From: Caldimicrobium thiodismutans
GTDB lineage: Bacteria; Desulfobacterota; Thermodesulfobacteria; Thermodesulfobacteriales; Thermodesulfobacteriaceae
Length of the DNA stretch: 6,229 bases
Assembly: GCA_002877875.1 (NCBI GenBank)
Contig: PNIE01000057.1
Coordinates: 1 to 6,229 of the forward strand
Reading direction: 5' to 3'
The notes under the pieces are model-generated. The model ran no database searches. It saw only the letters and a program-made list of their open reading frames with translations, and had not been told where the DNA came from. The translations under genes were made by a program, and so were the position numbers. Shown here piece by piece: positions 1 to 6,224 of the stretch; position 1 is the first letter of the stretch; every line of letters starts with the position of its first letter.

Positions 1-266
1 TATACAACCTTCCTTAAGCATGCCTAAATCCTCTCACACTCTTCAATAAAAAATCAGTATTCTCTCTTAGATTTTATCACTTTTAAATTTTTATTCATCT
101 CTTTCCATGGCTAACTTTCCTTTTCACTCCTTTCCTCTCATATTCTATTTCATTGTAGCCAAATGGTTATATTTTTAAGCTTGTGGAGAGAGGGTAATAG
201 ACAGGATATAATATCCTGCAGAGTAAATAGAAAAACAGGGTCATTTAGTTATGTGTGAATAGAAAC
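1..266. other. left-edge stretch without a supportable gene
   Basis: No open frame of useful length is present on either strand. On the minus strand a short run starting MNKNLKVIKSKREY begins near position 85 and meets TGA after 14 codons; a codon-like stretch follows (FFIEECERI), then TAG. This could be the start of a broken gene or chance. The only structured element is a short palindrome at 202-218. The stretch lies between the window edge and the 187-bp repeat, and its boundary with the repeat (266/267) is one of the mosaic joins. Confidence 0.5.
202..218. promoter_or_regulatory. 17-bp perfect palindrome, possible operator
   Basis: The sequence CAGGATATAATATCCTG has two 8-base arms that are exact reverse complements around a single central A. 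No T-run follows, so it is not an intrinsic terminator. The centre contains TATAAT on the plus strand, but no well-spaced -35 element is visible. A dimeric repressor site is possible. No intact gene lies beside it, so the role is unknown, and chance in AT-rich DNA is a fair alternative. Confidence 0.25.
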
Positions 267-453
267 CTCTTTTAAACTTAGGCAGTTCCTCTAATAAAAC
301 CTAATCAAAGAGATCCCTTTTGATCTTTTCTGCATCAGGGAGTGTATAACCTATCTTTAACTTATGACCAAAATATAATAAAGGTATAAGAAAGGTGGAA
401 AGGATAGTTGAGCCTATCGTTCCAAAAATAAGAGAAATAGCAAGACCATTGAA
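267..453. repeat. 187-bp direct repeat, left copy
   Basis: This copy matches 6038-6224 at every one of 187 bases, in the same orientation, 5771 bp apart. The flanks differ on both sides: C at 266 against T at 6037, and T at 454 against G at 6225. The repeat is not an IS end: it has no terminal inverted repeats or transposase, and it consists mainly of the 3' end of an RND permease gene on the minus strand plus about 34 bp beyond its stop. In this copy the RND coding sequence stops exactly where a DUF3883 helicase remnant begins, so this is probably the displaced or chimeric copy. Confidence 0.95.
301..453 (-). pseudogene. 3' fragment of RND efflux permease (left copy)
   Basis: The minus strand encodes 50 residues then TAG. 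They begin FNGLAISLIFGTIGSTILST, continue with FLIPLLYFGHKLK, and end in KIKRDLFD. A G-L-A-I-S-L-I-F-G segment followed by a hydrophobic helix ending in IPLLY and a basic tail is the usual last transmembrane helix and C-terminus of AcrB/CusA/MexB-type RND transporters, which normally exceed 1000 residues. Everything upstream is missing: at 454 the sequence switches to a helicase remnant in another frame. It cannot make a functional pump. The assignment rests on a short conserved C-terminus, so the family is likely but the substrate cannot be inferred. Confidence 0.72.
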
Positions 454-1944
454 TAAAGATAATATTGATCTTTAAATCTTTTAGCCTTAAACCATTCATT
501 CGGGATAAGGGCTATTTCTCCTTCCCCTGCCCTTGCCTTAACCTCAATGTATCTTACTCCATCAGGACCCTTAGAACGGATATCAAACCCAAGATTTTCC
601 TTAGATACATCTTCAGGAATTCTTCCTTGAGACCTTTCATACTCCATAGCTACTTTCATACCAATTCTTTCAATCTCCTCATCCTCAATCATTTCAGCCT
701 TCTCTGGAATAACTCTAATAACAGTTAAAAACTCAGGCATTGAAATAATTAAACTTTGCTCCTGCTCTATTTCTCTTTGGAGCTCCTCTTTTACCCTTTG
801 ATACCTTTCTTTTTGCTCCTCTTTTTGTTTAATAATTCCACTAATATCTCTTCCTTCTTCTTCTCTTGTGTACAGTTCTATAATTTCTGCATCAAGCTCT
901 CCAATAAGATAATCCTTTGCCTTTCTTTAAGAAGTTCATCTTTATATCTTTCAAGGTAAGAAACAACAACGGGTAAGATTGCATTTTTATCAGGAAAATT
1001 AGGAGAGGTAGAAGAATTAGAATTTATAGTATTGGCAGGTGAGAGGTCCCATAAAATATCTGGATTAACTTCTTCAATTTTATCTTCCTCTGATTGATAT
1101 AAAGCAAGAACCCTTTTTCCTGCTATATCACCTTTTCCATCCCTTATCTCACCAATATAAAACCAAATATAACCCTTTGATTTGCCTGAAGGATCTTTAA
1201 AAACACTTCCTCTTTCAACAGATTCTTTAAAATTCTGAAGTATCCACTCTAAAAGAGCTTCAAGAAGAGGATGCCCAAAGGAAATAAGTTCAATCGAAGA
1301 ATCTTTGAAAGCTATATCCTTATCAAAAGTTGTCTTAGGATACCTCTTTTGTAAAAGTCCATACCGGTTTTTAAAATCTTCCCTTTCTGCAATATTATTT
1401 TAATTTCATAGGGAATAAAGTCTATAGCTATAACTCCTTTTTTGTTTTCTTTTATTCTCCCACCTGCTTTAGTAAAAGCCCTTTAAAAAACTCTTCTACA
1501 TATTCAGGGATTAACTTGTATTCCTTGGCTCTTTCTGCAATTTCTTTAATTCTTGTGTAATCAATAAATTTAGTAGCTAAAGATTCGCCAACGACTTCTT
1601 TTATCTTAGCGATATATTTTTCATCAGGTTTGATATCAAGTTTCCTCAAAATCTCATCTATACTTTTGGCATTTGTTATAGCATCCATAATGAGCTGGTA
1701 AAGATTTTTACCCTCAAAAACTTCACCTATGACATCAAAAACTCTATCACTTCTAAATTTATCCCTTATCTCTTCCAGTTTACCAAGGAGTTTTTAAAAG
1801 AACTTTTCCCTCTCTGGTATTTTGGGAAACAGGATTGAAAATGTAGACATCTTTTTGTTGACCGTATCTGTGAATCCTTCCCATTCTTTGCTCAAGTCTT
1901 GTTGGATTCCAAGGAATATCATAATTAATCATAATATCTATAAA
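454..1944 (-). pseudogene. C-terminal half of SNF2-type helicase with DUF3883 domain, frameshifted
   Basis: The remnant reads from 1938 downward. It opens with SNF2 helicase motif VI, INYDIPWNPTRLEQRMGRIH followed by RYGQQ, with the arginine-finger pattern QRMGRIHRYGQ. A long helical region follows, including a glutamine/glutamate-rich coiled-coil-like stretch at about 840-740. The end is a DUF3883-like module (about 700-460) with GFDIRSKGPDGVRYIEVKA, whose D...EVK spacing resembles a PD-(D/E)xK core. Frame changes are needed near 1791-1796 (one extra base), 1480-1484 (one missing), 1391-1400 (one missing) and 924-929 (one missing), mostly in homopolymers. The ATPase motifs I-V are absent: the remnant starts right at the hcp stop codon and is cut at 453/454. 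Large helicases of this kind are widespread and sometimes sit in defence islands, but nothing here shows a defence system. The fragment is non-functional as read. Confidence 0.85.
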
Positions 1945-3569
1945 CTACCTCAGAATCTCCTTTATATCAGCCTCTGGATCACCAACGGGCTTCAGGTTGT
2001 AATTTGAGGCTATGAACTCAGTTACATTCTTACTCAGAGAAGCAGGCATAGATGGACCCAACCTTATATTCTTTATATTCAGGTATAGAAGTGTGAGGAA
2101 CATTGCTACTGCCTTTTGCTCATACCAGGAAACGATGAGAGAAAGTGGCAGTTCATTCACACCAACTCCGAAGGCCTTGCTAAGGGCCAGAGCAATCTGA
2201 ATAGCTGAATAGGCATCGTTGCACCGACCACAATCAAGGTATCTCGGAATTCCATCAATGCTACCAAGCTCCTTATCAAAAAATCTGAACTTACCACAAC
2301 CCAAGGTCAAAACCACCGTATCCTTTGGCAACAATTCGACGAATTTTGTGTAATAGTTTCTATCAGGTTTGGCTCCATCACAACCACCTACAAGGAAGAA
2401 ATGTCTTATCTTACCTAATTTGACGAGTTCTATAACCTTATCAGCAACCGATAGTACCGCATTGTGAGCAAAACTAGTTAAAACCTCTTTTCCAGGAATA
2501 TCCTCTTTATAACCTTCCATAAAAAGAGCCATTTCAACAACAGGAGTAAAATCTTCACCTCCTATATGCTTTACTCCAGGATAACCTACAGGACCACAGG
2601 TAAAAACTCTATCCTTTTACTCAGGTTTTGGTGGCATAAGACAATTTGTAGTTAAATAACATAGGTCCAGGGAAATTGGAGAATTCTCTCTGCTGATTCT
2701 GCCATGCTGTACCGAAATGACCGTATAGATGCTTAAACCTCTTTCAATTCCGGATATCCATGAGTCAGTAGCATCTCTCCATGAGTATAGATGTATACTC
2801 CCTTACCTTCAGTCTGCTTTAAAAGTTCGTATAGATCCTTAAGGTCGTGCCCAGAAACAAGTATAGCCTTACCCTTCTTAGCACTAAGTGGAACCACAGT
2901 AGGAACAGGGTTACCAAAAGTACCTGTATTAGCCTTATCCAGAACCTCCATAGTAAGGAGATTAAGTCTTCCAGTTTCTAGAGATCTTTGCACCCATACA
3001 TTAAGTGACCAGCTCTTATCCTCAAAAATGGCAACAAGTTATTCTTTCAATCCCCTTGCAACTACATCATTCCTGACACCGAGTTTTGCAGCATGATAAA
3101 AATAGGCGGAAATTCCTTTCAAACTGTATAGTATAGTGAACTTAAGGGAAGCAATATCCTCACCCTCATCCTTGAACATCTCGGGTCTTAACTCAAGTTC
3201 CTCAGCTTGCTTTAATAAAGCCTCTTTTGTAGAAGGTGGCGTGACATTAACGATAGGAGAATTATCACTGTAACCATATTCTTTCTTAAGAGATTCCCTG
3301 ATGTTATAAGCCCTCTCAATATACTCAACAAACCTATCAGAATCAAAGTTCACATTGGTAAGAGTGGAAAATAGAGCTTCCATTATGAAATCATCGACTT
3401 CGGAATTGTACTTGCCCTGTCTCTCTCCAAAAAGAGAAACCTTGGAAATACCAGCACAATAGTAAATCAACAAATCCTGCAGAACATCAGTCTCTGGAGT
3501 CTTTCCACATACCCCAATAGCCTCACAGGCATAACCCCTTGCGGTCTGCTCACACTGATTGCAAAACAT
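1945..3569 (-). pseudogene. hcp: hybrid cluster protein (Hcp, class I), disrupted
   Basis: Hcp is a cytoplasmic Fe-S protein, long called hydroxylamine reductase and now linked to NO detoxification. The start is ATG at 3567-3569 behind a strong AAGGAGGTG. Corrected length is 540 codons, normal for class I. The N-terminus has C3-x2-C6-x8-C15-x5-C21, the class I [4Fe-4S] pattern. All hybrid-cluster ligands known from Desulfovibrio Hcp have counterparts: H241 (SGHDL), E265 (THGEML), C309 (NCLMPP), C396 (GGCDG), C424 (LGCGKF), C449 (CGRCND), E483 and K485 (WYEQKA). The frame is broken four times: in-frame TAA at 3039-3041 (codon 177), an extra base near 2738-2739 (probably one G in GAGGTTT), an extra A near 2652-2653, and in-frame TAA at 2617-2619 (codon 317, where the family has Tyr in P-x-Y-K-D-R). 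The C-terminus (DPEADIKEILR, then TAG) is intact. Conserved ligands with simple lesions suggest very recent inactivation or sequence error; if the lesions are errors, this is a working gene. Confidence 0.93.
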
Positions 3570-3573
3570 GTTG

Positions 3574-3582
3574 CACCTCCTT
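3574..3582 (-). promoter_or_regulatory. hcp Shine-Dalgarno
   Basis: The minus strand reads AAGGAGGTG with the GGAGG core six bases before the ATG at 3569. It is a near-perfect match to the 16S rRNA tail and settles the hcp start. Confidence 0.85.
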
Positions 3583-3609
3583 CTAAGCTAACTTTTGCTA
3601 ACTTTAAAA

Positions 3610-3615
3610 ATTATA
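3610..3615 (-). promoter_or_regulatory. hcp -10 element
   Basis: The minus strand carries a consensus TATAAT, which puts the predicted transcription start near 3603. No good -35 hexamer lies at 16-18 bp, as expected for an activator-dependent promoter. The two FNR-like palindromes would then be centred at about -37.5 and -61.5; the latter is the classic class I activator distance. The start site is inferred. Confidence 0.6.
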
Positions 3616-3633
3616 CCAAGAAAATAAGCTTCA

Positions 3634-3647
3634 TTGACTCAAATCAA
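3634..3647. promoter_or_regulatory. FNR/HcpR-type box A
   Basis: TTGACTCAAATCAA matches the Crp/Fnr-family consensus TTGAT-N4-ATCAA at nine of ten fixed positions. It lies nearest the hcp promoter, with its centre 24 bp from box B. HcpR, an Fnr-family regulator, is known to control hcp and nitrite-reduction genes in anaerobes through TTGAC/TTGAT-type palindromes. Binding here is inferred from the motif and gene context. Confidence 0.7.
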
Positions 3648-3657
3648 TCTAGAAAAA

Positions 3658-3671
3658 TTGATCTAGATCAA
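3658..3671. promoter_or_regulatory. FNR/HcpR-type box B, perfect palindrome
   Basis: TTGATCTAGATCAA is a perfect 14-bp palindrome and an exact match to TTGAT-N4-ATCAA. It lies 21 bp before the nrfH -10 candidate, so it is centred at about -41 from the predicted nrfHA start, the class II activator position. It also lies at about -61.5 from the predicted hcp start. One dimer could therefore serve both divergent promoters. Confidence 0.82.
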
Positions 3672-3692
3672 GGAATTTTTATCAAGTAACCA

Positions 3693-3698
3693 TATATT
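3693..3698 (+). promoter_or_regulatory. nrfHA -10 candidate
   Basis: TATATT sits 21 bp downstream of FNR-like box B and predicts a start near 3705, leaving a leader of about 24 bases before the nrfH ATG. The expected -35 position is occupied by box B. AT-richness makes the exact hexamer uncertain. Confidence 0.5.
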
Positions 3699-3728
3699 TT
3701 TTTAGAATAAAAAATAGTGGAGGTCTAT

Positions 3729-4169
3729 ATGAAAAAGAATCTATTAGCTGCACTAGCCATAATAGTTGTTATACTTGCAATTGCTACACCAAAAATCATG
3801 AGCTCAACAAGTAAAACAAGCTTTTGTATCAAGTGTCATGTCATGGAGAAGGAGTATTTTGAACTAAAGAGAGGAGCAGTACATGCCAACGTAGAATGTG
3901 TAGAATGTCACTTGCCCCACGATAACGCTGTTCATTACTTCTATTTCAAAACCCATAGCGGTATAAAGGATGTAATTTCCTTCTACTCTGGAAGAGTCCC
4001 AGAAGATATAAGAGCTTCGCAAAGTACAAAAGAAGTCATCGAAAAGAACTGCAGGCGTTGTCATGGGGAACTTGTAGCAAATGTTAGAGAAGATATTAAC
4101 TTTCACTGTTGGGACTGTCACAGAACAATCACACATAGAACAAACGGATTCATGTTGACTAAACAATAA
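3729..4169 (+). CDS. nrfH: NrfH, tetraheme membrane quinol dehydrogenase of nitrite reductase
   Basis: NrfH takes electrons from menaquinol in the cytoplasmic membrane and hands them to NrfA outside it. The protein is 146 residues, normal for the NapC/NirT-type NrfH family. A single N-terminal membrane anchor (about residues 4-24, LLAALAIIVVILAIA) follows two lysines. Four heme c motifs are visible: C33IKCH, C57VECH, C108RRCH and C127WDCH. The first reads CIKCHVM; a methionine two residues after the histidine is the unusual heme 1 ligand known from Desulfovibrio NrfH. I chose ATG 3729 because GGAGG at 3719-3723 lies five bases before it; the GTG at 3717 overlaps that site and would add only four residues. 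nrfA follows after 15 bases, so the two form an operon, probably driven from the FNR-like boxes upstream. The frame is intact. Confidence 0.95.
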   Translation: MKKNLLAALAIIVVILAIATPKIMSSTSKTSFCIKCHVMEKEYFELKRGAVHANVECVECHLPHDNAVHYFYFKTHSGIKDVISFYSGRVPEDIRASQSTKEVIEKNCRRCHGELVANVREDINFHCWDCHRTITHRTNGFMLTKQ

Positions 4170-4172
4170 AAA

Positions 4173-4181
4173 AAGGAGGTG
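4173..4181 (+). promoter_or_regulatory. nrfA Shine-Dalgarno
   Basis: AAGGAGGTG lies in the 15-base gap between nrfH and nrfA. The GGAGG core (4175-4179) is five bases from the ATG at 4185 and eight from the in-frame ATG at 4188, so either can start translation; they differ by one residue. Confidence 0.8.
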
Positions 4182-4184
4182 TAA

Positions 4185-5660
4185 ATGATGTTAAAGAAAA
4201 AATTCAAAACTTTAACATGTGCCACATTAGGTCTTTCTCTACTTATATTCAGTCCCGGCTGTAAACCGGAAAAGCCAAAGGAAGTAAAAAGAGTACCCAT
4301 TGCGGAGAATGAGATCGATCCAGAAGTATGGGGTAAAAACTATCCTGTAGAATACGAACTCTGGTTGAAAACGAAAGAACCTAGACCAGAAGGTAAAAGT
4401 AAGTACAAAAAAGGATACGACGGTGGGAAAATCTATGATAAACTTTCAGAATATCCCTTCATGGCTCTCCTCTACAAGGGATGGGGATTTGGCATTGAGT
4501 ATAACGAGCCCCGTGGACACTACTATATGGTTATAGACCAACTAGAAATTGACCCAGCAAGATTAAAAGCTGGAGGAGTTTGCTTAACTTGTAAAAGCCC
4601 ATATGCTCCCTATCTCGAAAAGAGCATGGGTAAAGACTACTACAGCCTACCCTATAAAGAAGTATGGTCAAAGATACCCGAAAAACATAGAAAGTTGGGG
4701 GTAGCTTGTATAGACTGTCATGACCCGAAAGATATGAGCCTTAGAATTTCAAGAAGCTTCACTCTTGGAAAAGCACTTGAAGCAATAGGAGTTAAAGAAC
4801 CAAACCACCAGTTGATGAGAAGCCTTGTATGTGCCCAGTGTCATGTCACCTATGTCATCCCAAAAGATAAGGACATGAAATCTGTAGGCTTATTCTTCCC
4901 CTGGCAAGGTAGCAAACTTGGAGAAATCACTATAGAAAACATAATAAAAGTTTTAAAGAGTGATCCCTCCTACAGAGAGTGGAAACAGGAAGTTACAGGA
5001 TTCAAGCTCGCCTACATAAGGCACCCTGAATTTGAATTATACGCCCATAAGAGTAGCCCTCACTGGAGCGCAGGAGTTGCCTGTGCAGATTGTCATATGC
5101 CCTTCGTAAGAGTTGGAGCTCATAAGGTAAGTGACCATAATATCATGAGTCCACTTAAGAATGACATGATCGCCTGTAGACAGTGTCATGCCCAAGACCC
5201 AGAACAACTGAAGAAGCTAGTTTTCGAAATCCAGGATAGAACTATGACACTCCTTCTGAGAGCTGGTTACGCCACAGCAAGGGTAGCAAAGCTCTTTGAA
5301 ATAGCCAATAAGGCTAAAGAGAATGGAAAGCTCATAGATGAAAAGCTCTATAATGAAGCTAAAGACCTATACGAAGAGGCCTTCTACAGAGTAGTATTTA
5401 TAGGCGCCGAAAATTCCATAGGTTTCCACAATCCAACCGAGGCCATGAGAATACTTGGAGACGCTATGAGTTACGCTAAAAAATCAGAAATAGTTTTAAG
5501 GGAAGCTCTGAGTAAAGCTCAAGTTCCTGTACCAGTAAATATAGACTTGGAACTCACCAAATACCTAAACAACAGAGGTGAGAAGAAACTAAACTTCAAG
5601 CCAGAACAGGAAATTAAAGATCCTTTTGGTACTCTCGAGACCCTCGGCAAAGGCTTCTAA
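4185..5660 (+). CDS. nrfA: NrfA, pentaheme ammonia-forming cytochrome c nitrite reductase (Arg-type, predicted Ca-independent)
   Basis: NrfA reduces nitrite to ammonium with six electrons outside the cytoplasmic membrane, complexed with NrfH. The protein is 491 residues, close to the family length. It has five heme sites: the catalytic C133LTCK with lysine ligand, then C175IDCH, C216AQCH, C300ADCH and C331RQCH. The active-site triad is present: R110 (EPRGH), Y223 (HVTY) and H280 (IRHPEF). The glutamate and glutamine that bind the active-site calcium in E. coli NrfA (E215, Q263) are replaced by T222 and R279. An arginine there marks the subclass described from Geobacter lovleyi that needs no calcium. 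The C-terminal helical part keeps the conserved HNPTEAMRILGDA. The N-terminus (KKKFK, hydrophobic stretch, SPGC at 23-26) is an export signal; C26 may be a lipoprotein cysteine, though the lipobox is poor. The frame is intact and the gene ends before a terminator. Confidence 0.97.
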   Translation: MMLKKKFKTLTCATLGLSLLIFSPGCKPEKPKEVKRVPIAENEIDPEVWGKNYPVEYELWLKTKEPRPEGKSKYKKGYDGGKIYDKLSEYPFMALLYKGWGFGIEYNEPRGHYYMVIDQLEIDPARLKAGGVCLTCKSPYAPYLEKSMGKDYYSLPYKEVWSKIPEKHRKLGVACIDCHDPKDMSLRISRSFTLGKALEAIGVKEPNHQLMRSLVCAQCHVTYVIPKDKDMKSVGLFFPWQGSKLGEITIENIIKVLKSDPSYREWKQEVTGFKLAYIRHPEFELYAHKSSPHWSAGVACADCHMPFVRVGAHKVSDHNIMSPLKNDMIACRQCHAQDPEQLKKLVFEIQDRTMTLLLRAGYATARVAKLFEIANKAKENGKLIDEKLYNEAKDLYEEAFYRVVFIGAENSIGFHNPTEAMRILGDAMSYAKKSEIVLREALSKAQVPVPVNIDLELTKYLNNRGEKKLNFKPEQEIKDPFGTLETLGKGF

Positions 5661-5679
5661 AATCCAAATTAACTCTGGC

Positions 5680-5704
5680 AGCCGGGGAATGCCCCGGCTT
5701 CTTT
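5680..5704 (+). terminator. intrinsic terminator after nrfA
   Basis: An 8-bp perfect GC-rich stem (AGCCGGGG / CCCCGGCT, 5680-5687 and 5692-5699) with an AATG loop is followed by TTCTTT at 5699-5704. It begins 20 bases after the nrfA stop and ends the nrfHA transcript. The stem stands out in AT-rich surroundings. The T-run is short and interrupted by a C. Confidence 0.85.
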
Positions 5705-5711
5705 AAAATTG

Positions 5712-5739
5712 TTGACCAGGAAAATCTGTTAACTATAAT
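5712..5739 (+). promoter_or_regulatory. sigma70-type promoter of the Crp/Fnr-like gene
   Basis: TTGACC (5712-5717) and consensus TATAAT (5734-5739) are separated by 16 bp. The predicted transcription start falls at about 5746, the first base of the TTG start codon, so the message would have essentially no leader. No Shine-Dalgarno precedes the TTG. Confidence 0.65.
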
Positions 5740-5745
5740 AAAAGT

Positions 5746-5910
5746 TTGGATCAAAGAAAAGAAATAGAAAATGCTTTTAAAAATAATCCTTTTTTCTGCC
5801 ATTACGAGGACAAATACATGAGGATGCTATGTGGTATTACAACAGTAAAAAGCTTTAAAAAGGGGAAAACAATAATCAAGAAAGGCGAAAAGGCAATGGG
5901 TTTATATATT
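5746..5910 (+). pseudogene. Crp/Fnr-family regulator, N-terminal fragment
   Basis: The 55 codons match the beginning of the cyclic-nucleotide-binding-type sensor domain of Crp/Fnr regulators: NNPFF near residues 13-17, then VKSFKKGKTIIKKGEKAMGLYI (residues 34-55, written without gaps here only as a landmark of K-K-G...I-x-x-x-G-E). After GLYI a normal member continues with a V-x-x-G turn, the rest of the beta roll, the dimer helix and a helix-turn-helix, about 200-230 residues in all; none of these follows. The frame stays open but the sequence becomes unrelated at about 5911, so this is a truncation by rearrangement or a chimeric join. The TTG start is the only in-frame option after the TGA at 5713-5715. 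Its place beside nrfHA and two FNR-like boxes makes HcpR-like function plausible for the complete gene, but the DNA-binding part that would show it is missing. Confidence 0.72.
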
Positions 5911-6075
5911 GATAAATTTCTTGATCAATCCAAAGATATCATCACTTCATGGTTAAAAGATGTTGAAAAAGAACTTATTTTTGAAATAAATCGTGTTTAT
6001 TCTACACTTTTTACCAGTGATATAAAAATAGAACAATCTCTTTTAAACTTAGGCAGTTCCTCTAATAAAACCTAA
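5911..6075 (+). other. unrecognised coding-like tail after the regulator fragment
   Basis: The frame of the Crp/Fnr fragment continues for 54 residues (starting DKFLDQSKDIITSWLKDVEK) to TAA at 6073-6075. The first 42 residues look like an amphipathic helical protein segment; the last dozen lie in the 187-bp repeat. I do not recognise the family. It may be the C-terminus of a separate gene convergent with the RND gene, whose TAG (6072-6074) overlaps this TAA. The other reading is that it is only a chance-open frame. Confidence 0.4.
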
Positions 6076-6224
6076 TCAAAGAGATCCCTTTTGATCTTTT
6101 CTGCATCAGGGAGTGTATAACCTATCTTTAACTTATGACCAAAATATAATAAAGGTATAAGAAAGGTGGAAAGGATAGTTGAGCCTATCGTTCCAAAAAT
6201 AAGAGAAATAGCAAGACCATTGAA
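6038..6224. repeat. 187-bp direct repeat, right copy
   Basis: This copy is identical to 267-453. Here the RND reading frame continues past the repeat edge as a natural I-F-N-G-L-A-I-S sequence until the window ends, so this copy is more likely the original chromosomal context. The left flank (6037 and below) differs from that of the other copy. Confidence 0.95.

Noticed and set aside
305..325. Inverted ATCAAA/TTTGAT near the RND stop as a terminator
   Set aside because: The arms are only six weak base pairs, there is no following T-run, and most of it is RND coding sequence.
465..959. Plus-strand open frames rich in Phe, Leu and Ser
   Set aside because: Their composition is what the complement of a Lys/Glu-rich coiled-coil coding strand gives; the minus strand carries the helicase remnant.
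1822..2200. Plus-strand open frames over the hcp-helicase junction
   Set aside because: They mirror minus-strand codons of Hcp and helicase motif VI, which are clearly the coding strand.
2617..3041. TAA read as tyrosine (stop-codon recoding) in hcp
   Set aside because: Both internal TAA codons could stand for tyrosine, but intact nrfH and nrfA in the same window end at TAA and use TAT and TAC for tyrosine. The same gene also has two indels, so damage or error explains all four lesions more simply.
2791..3096. Plus-strand open frame opposite hcp
   Set aside because: It lies entirely antisense to conserved Hcp coding sequence, resembles no family and has no ribosome binding site.
3717..3728. 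GTG start for nrfH four codons upstream
   Set aside because: The GTG overlaps the GGAGG that serves the ATG at 3729 and has no site of its own. ATG gives the expected MKKN signal-anchor start.
3864..4300. Minus-strand open frames opposite nrfH and the start of nrfA
   Set aside because: They are antisense shadows of heme-motif coding sequence with no recognisable product or start signal.
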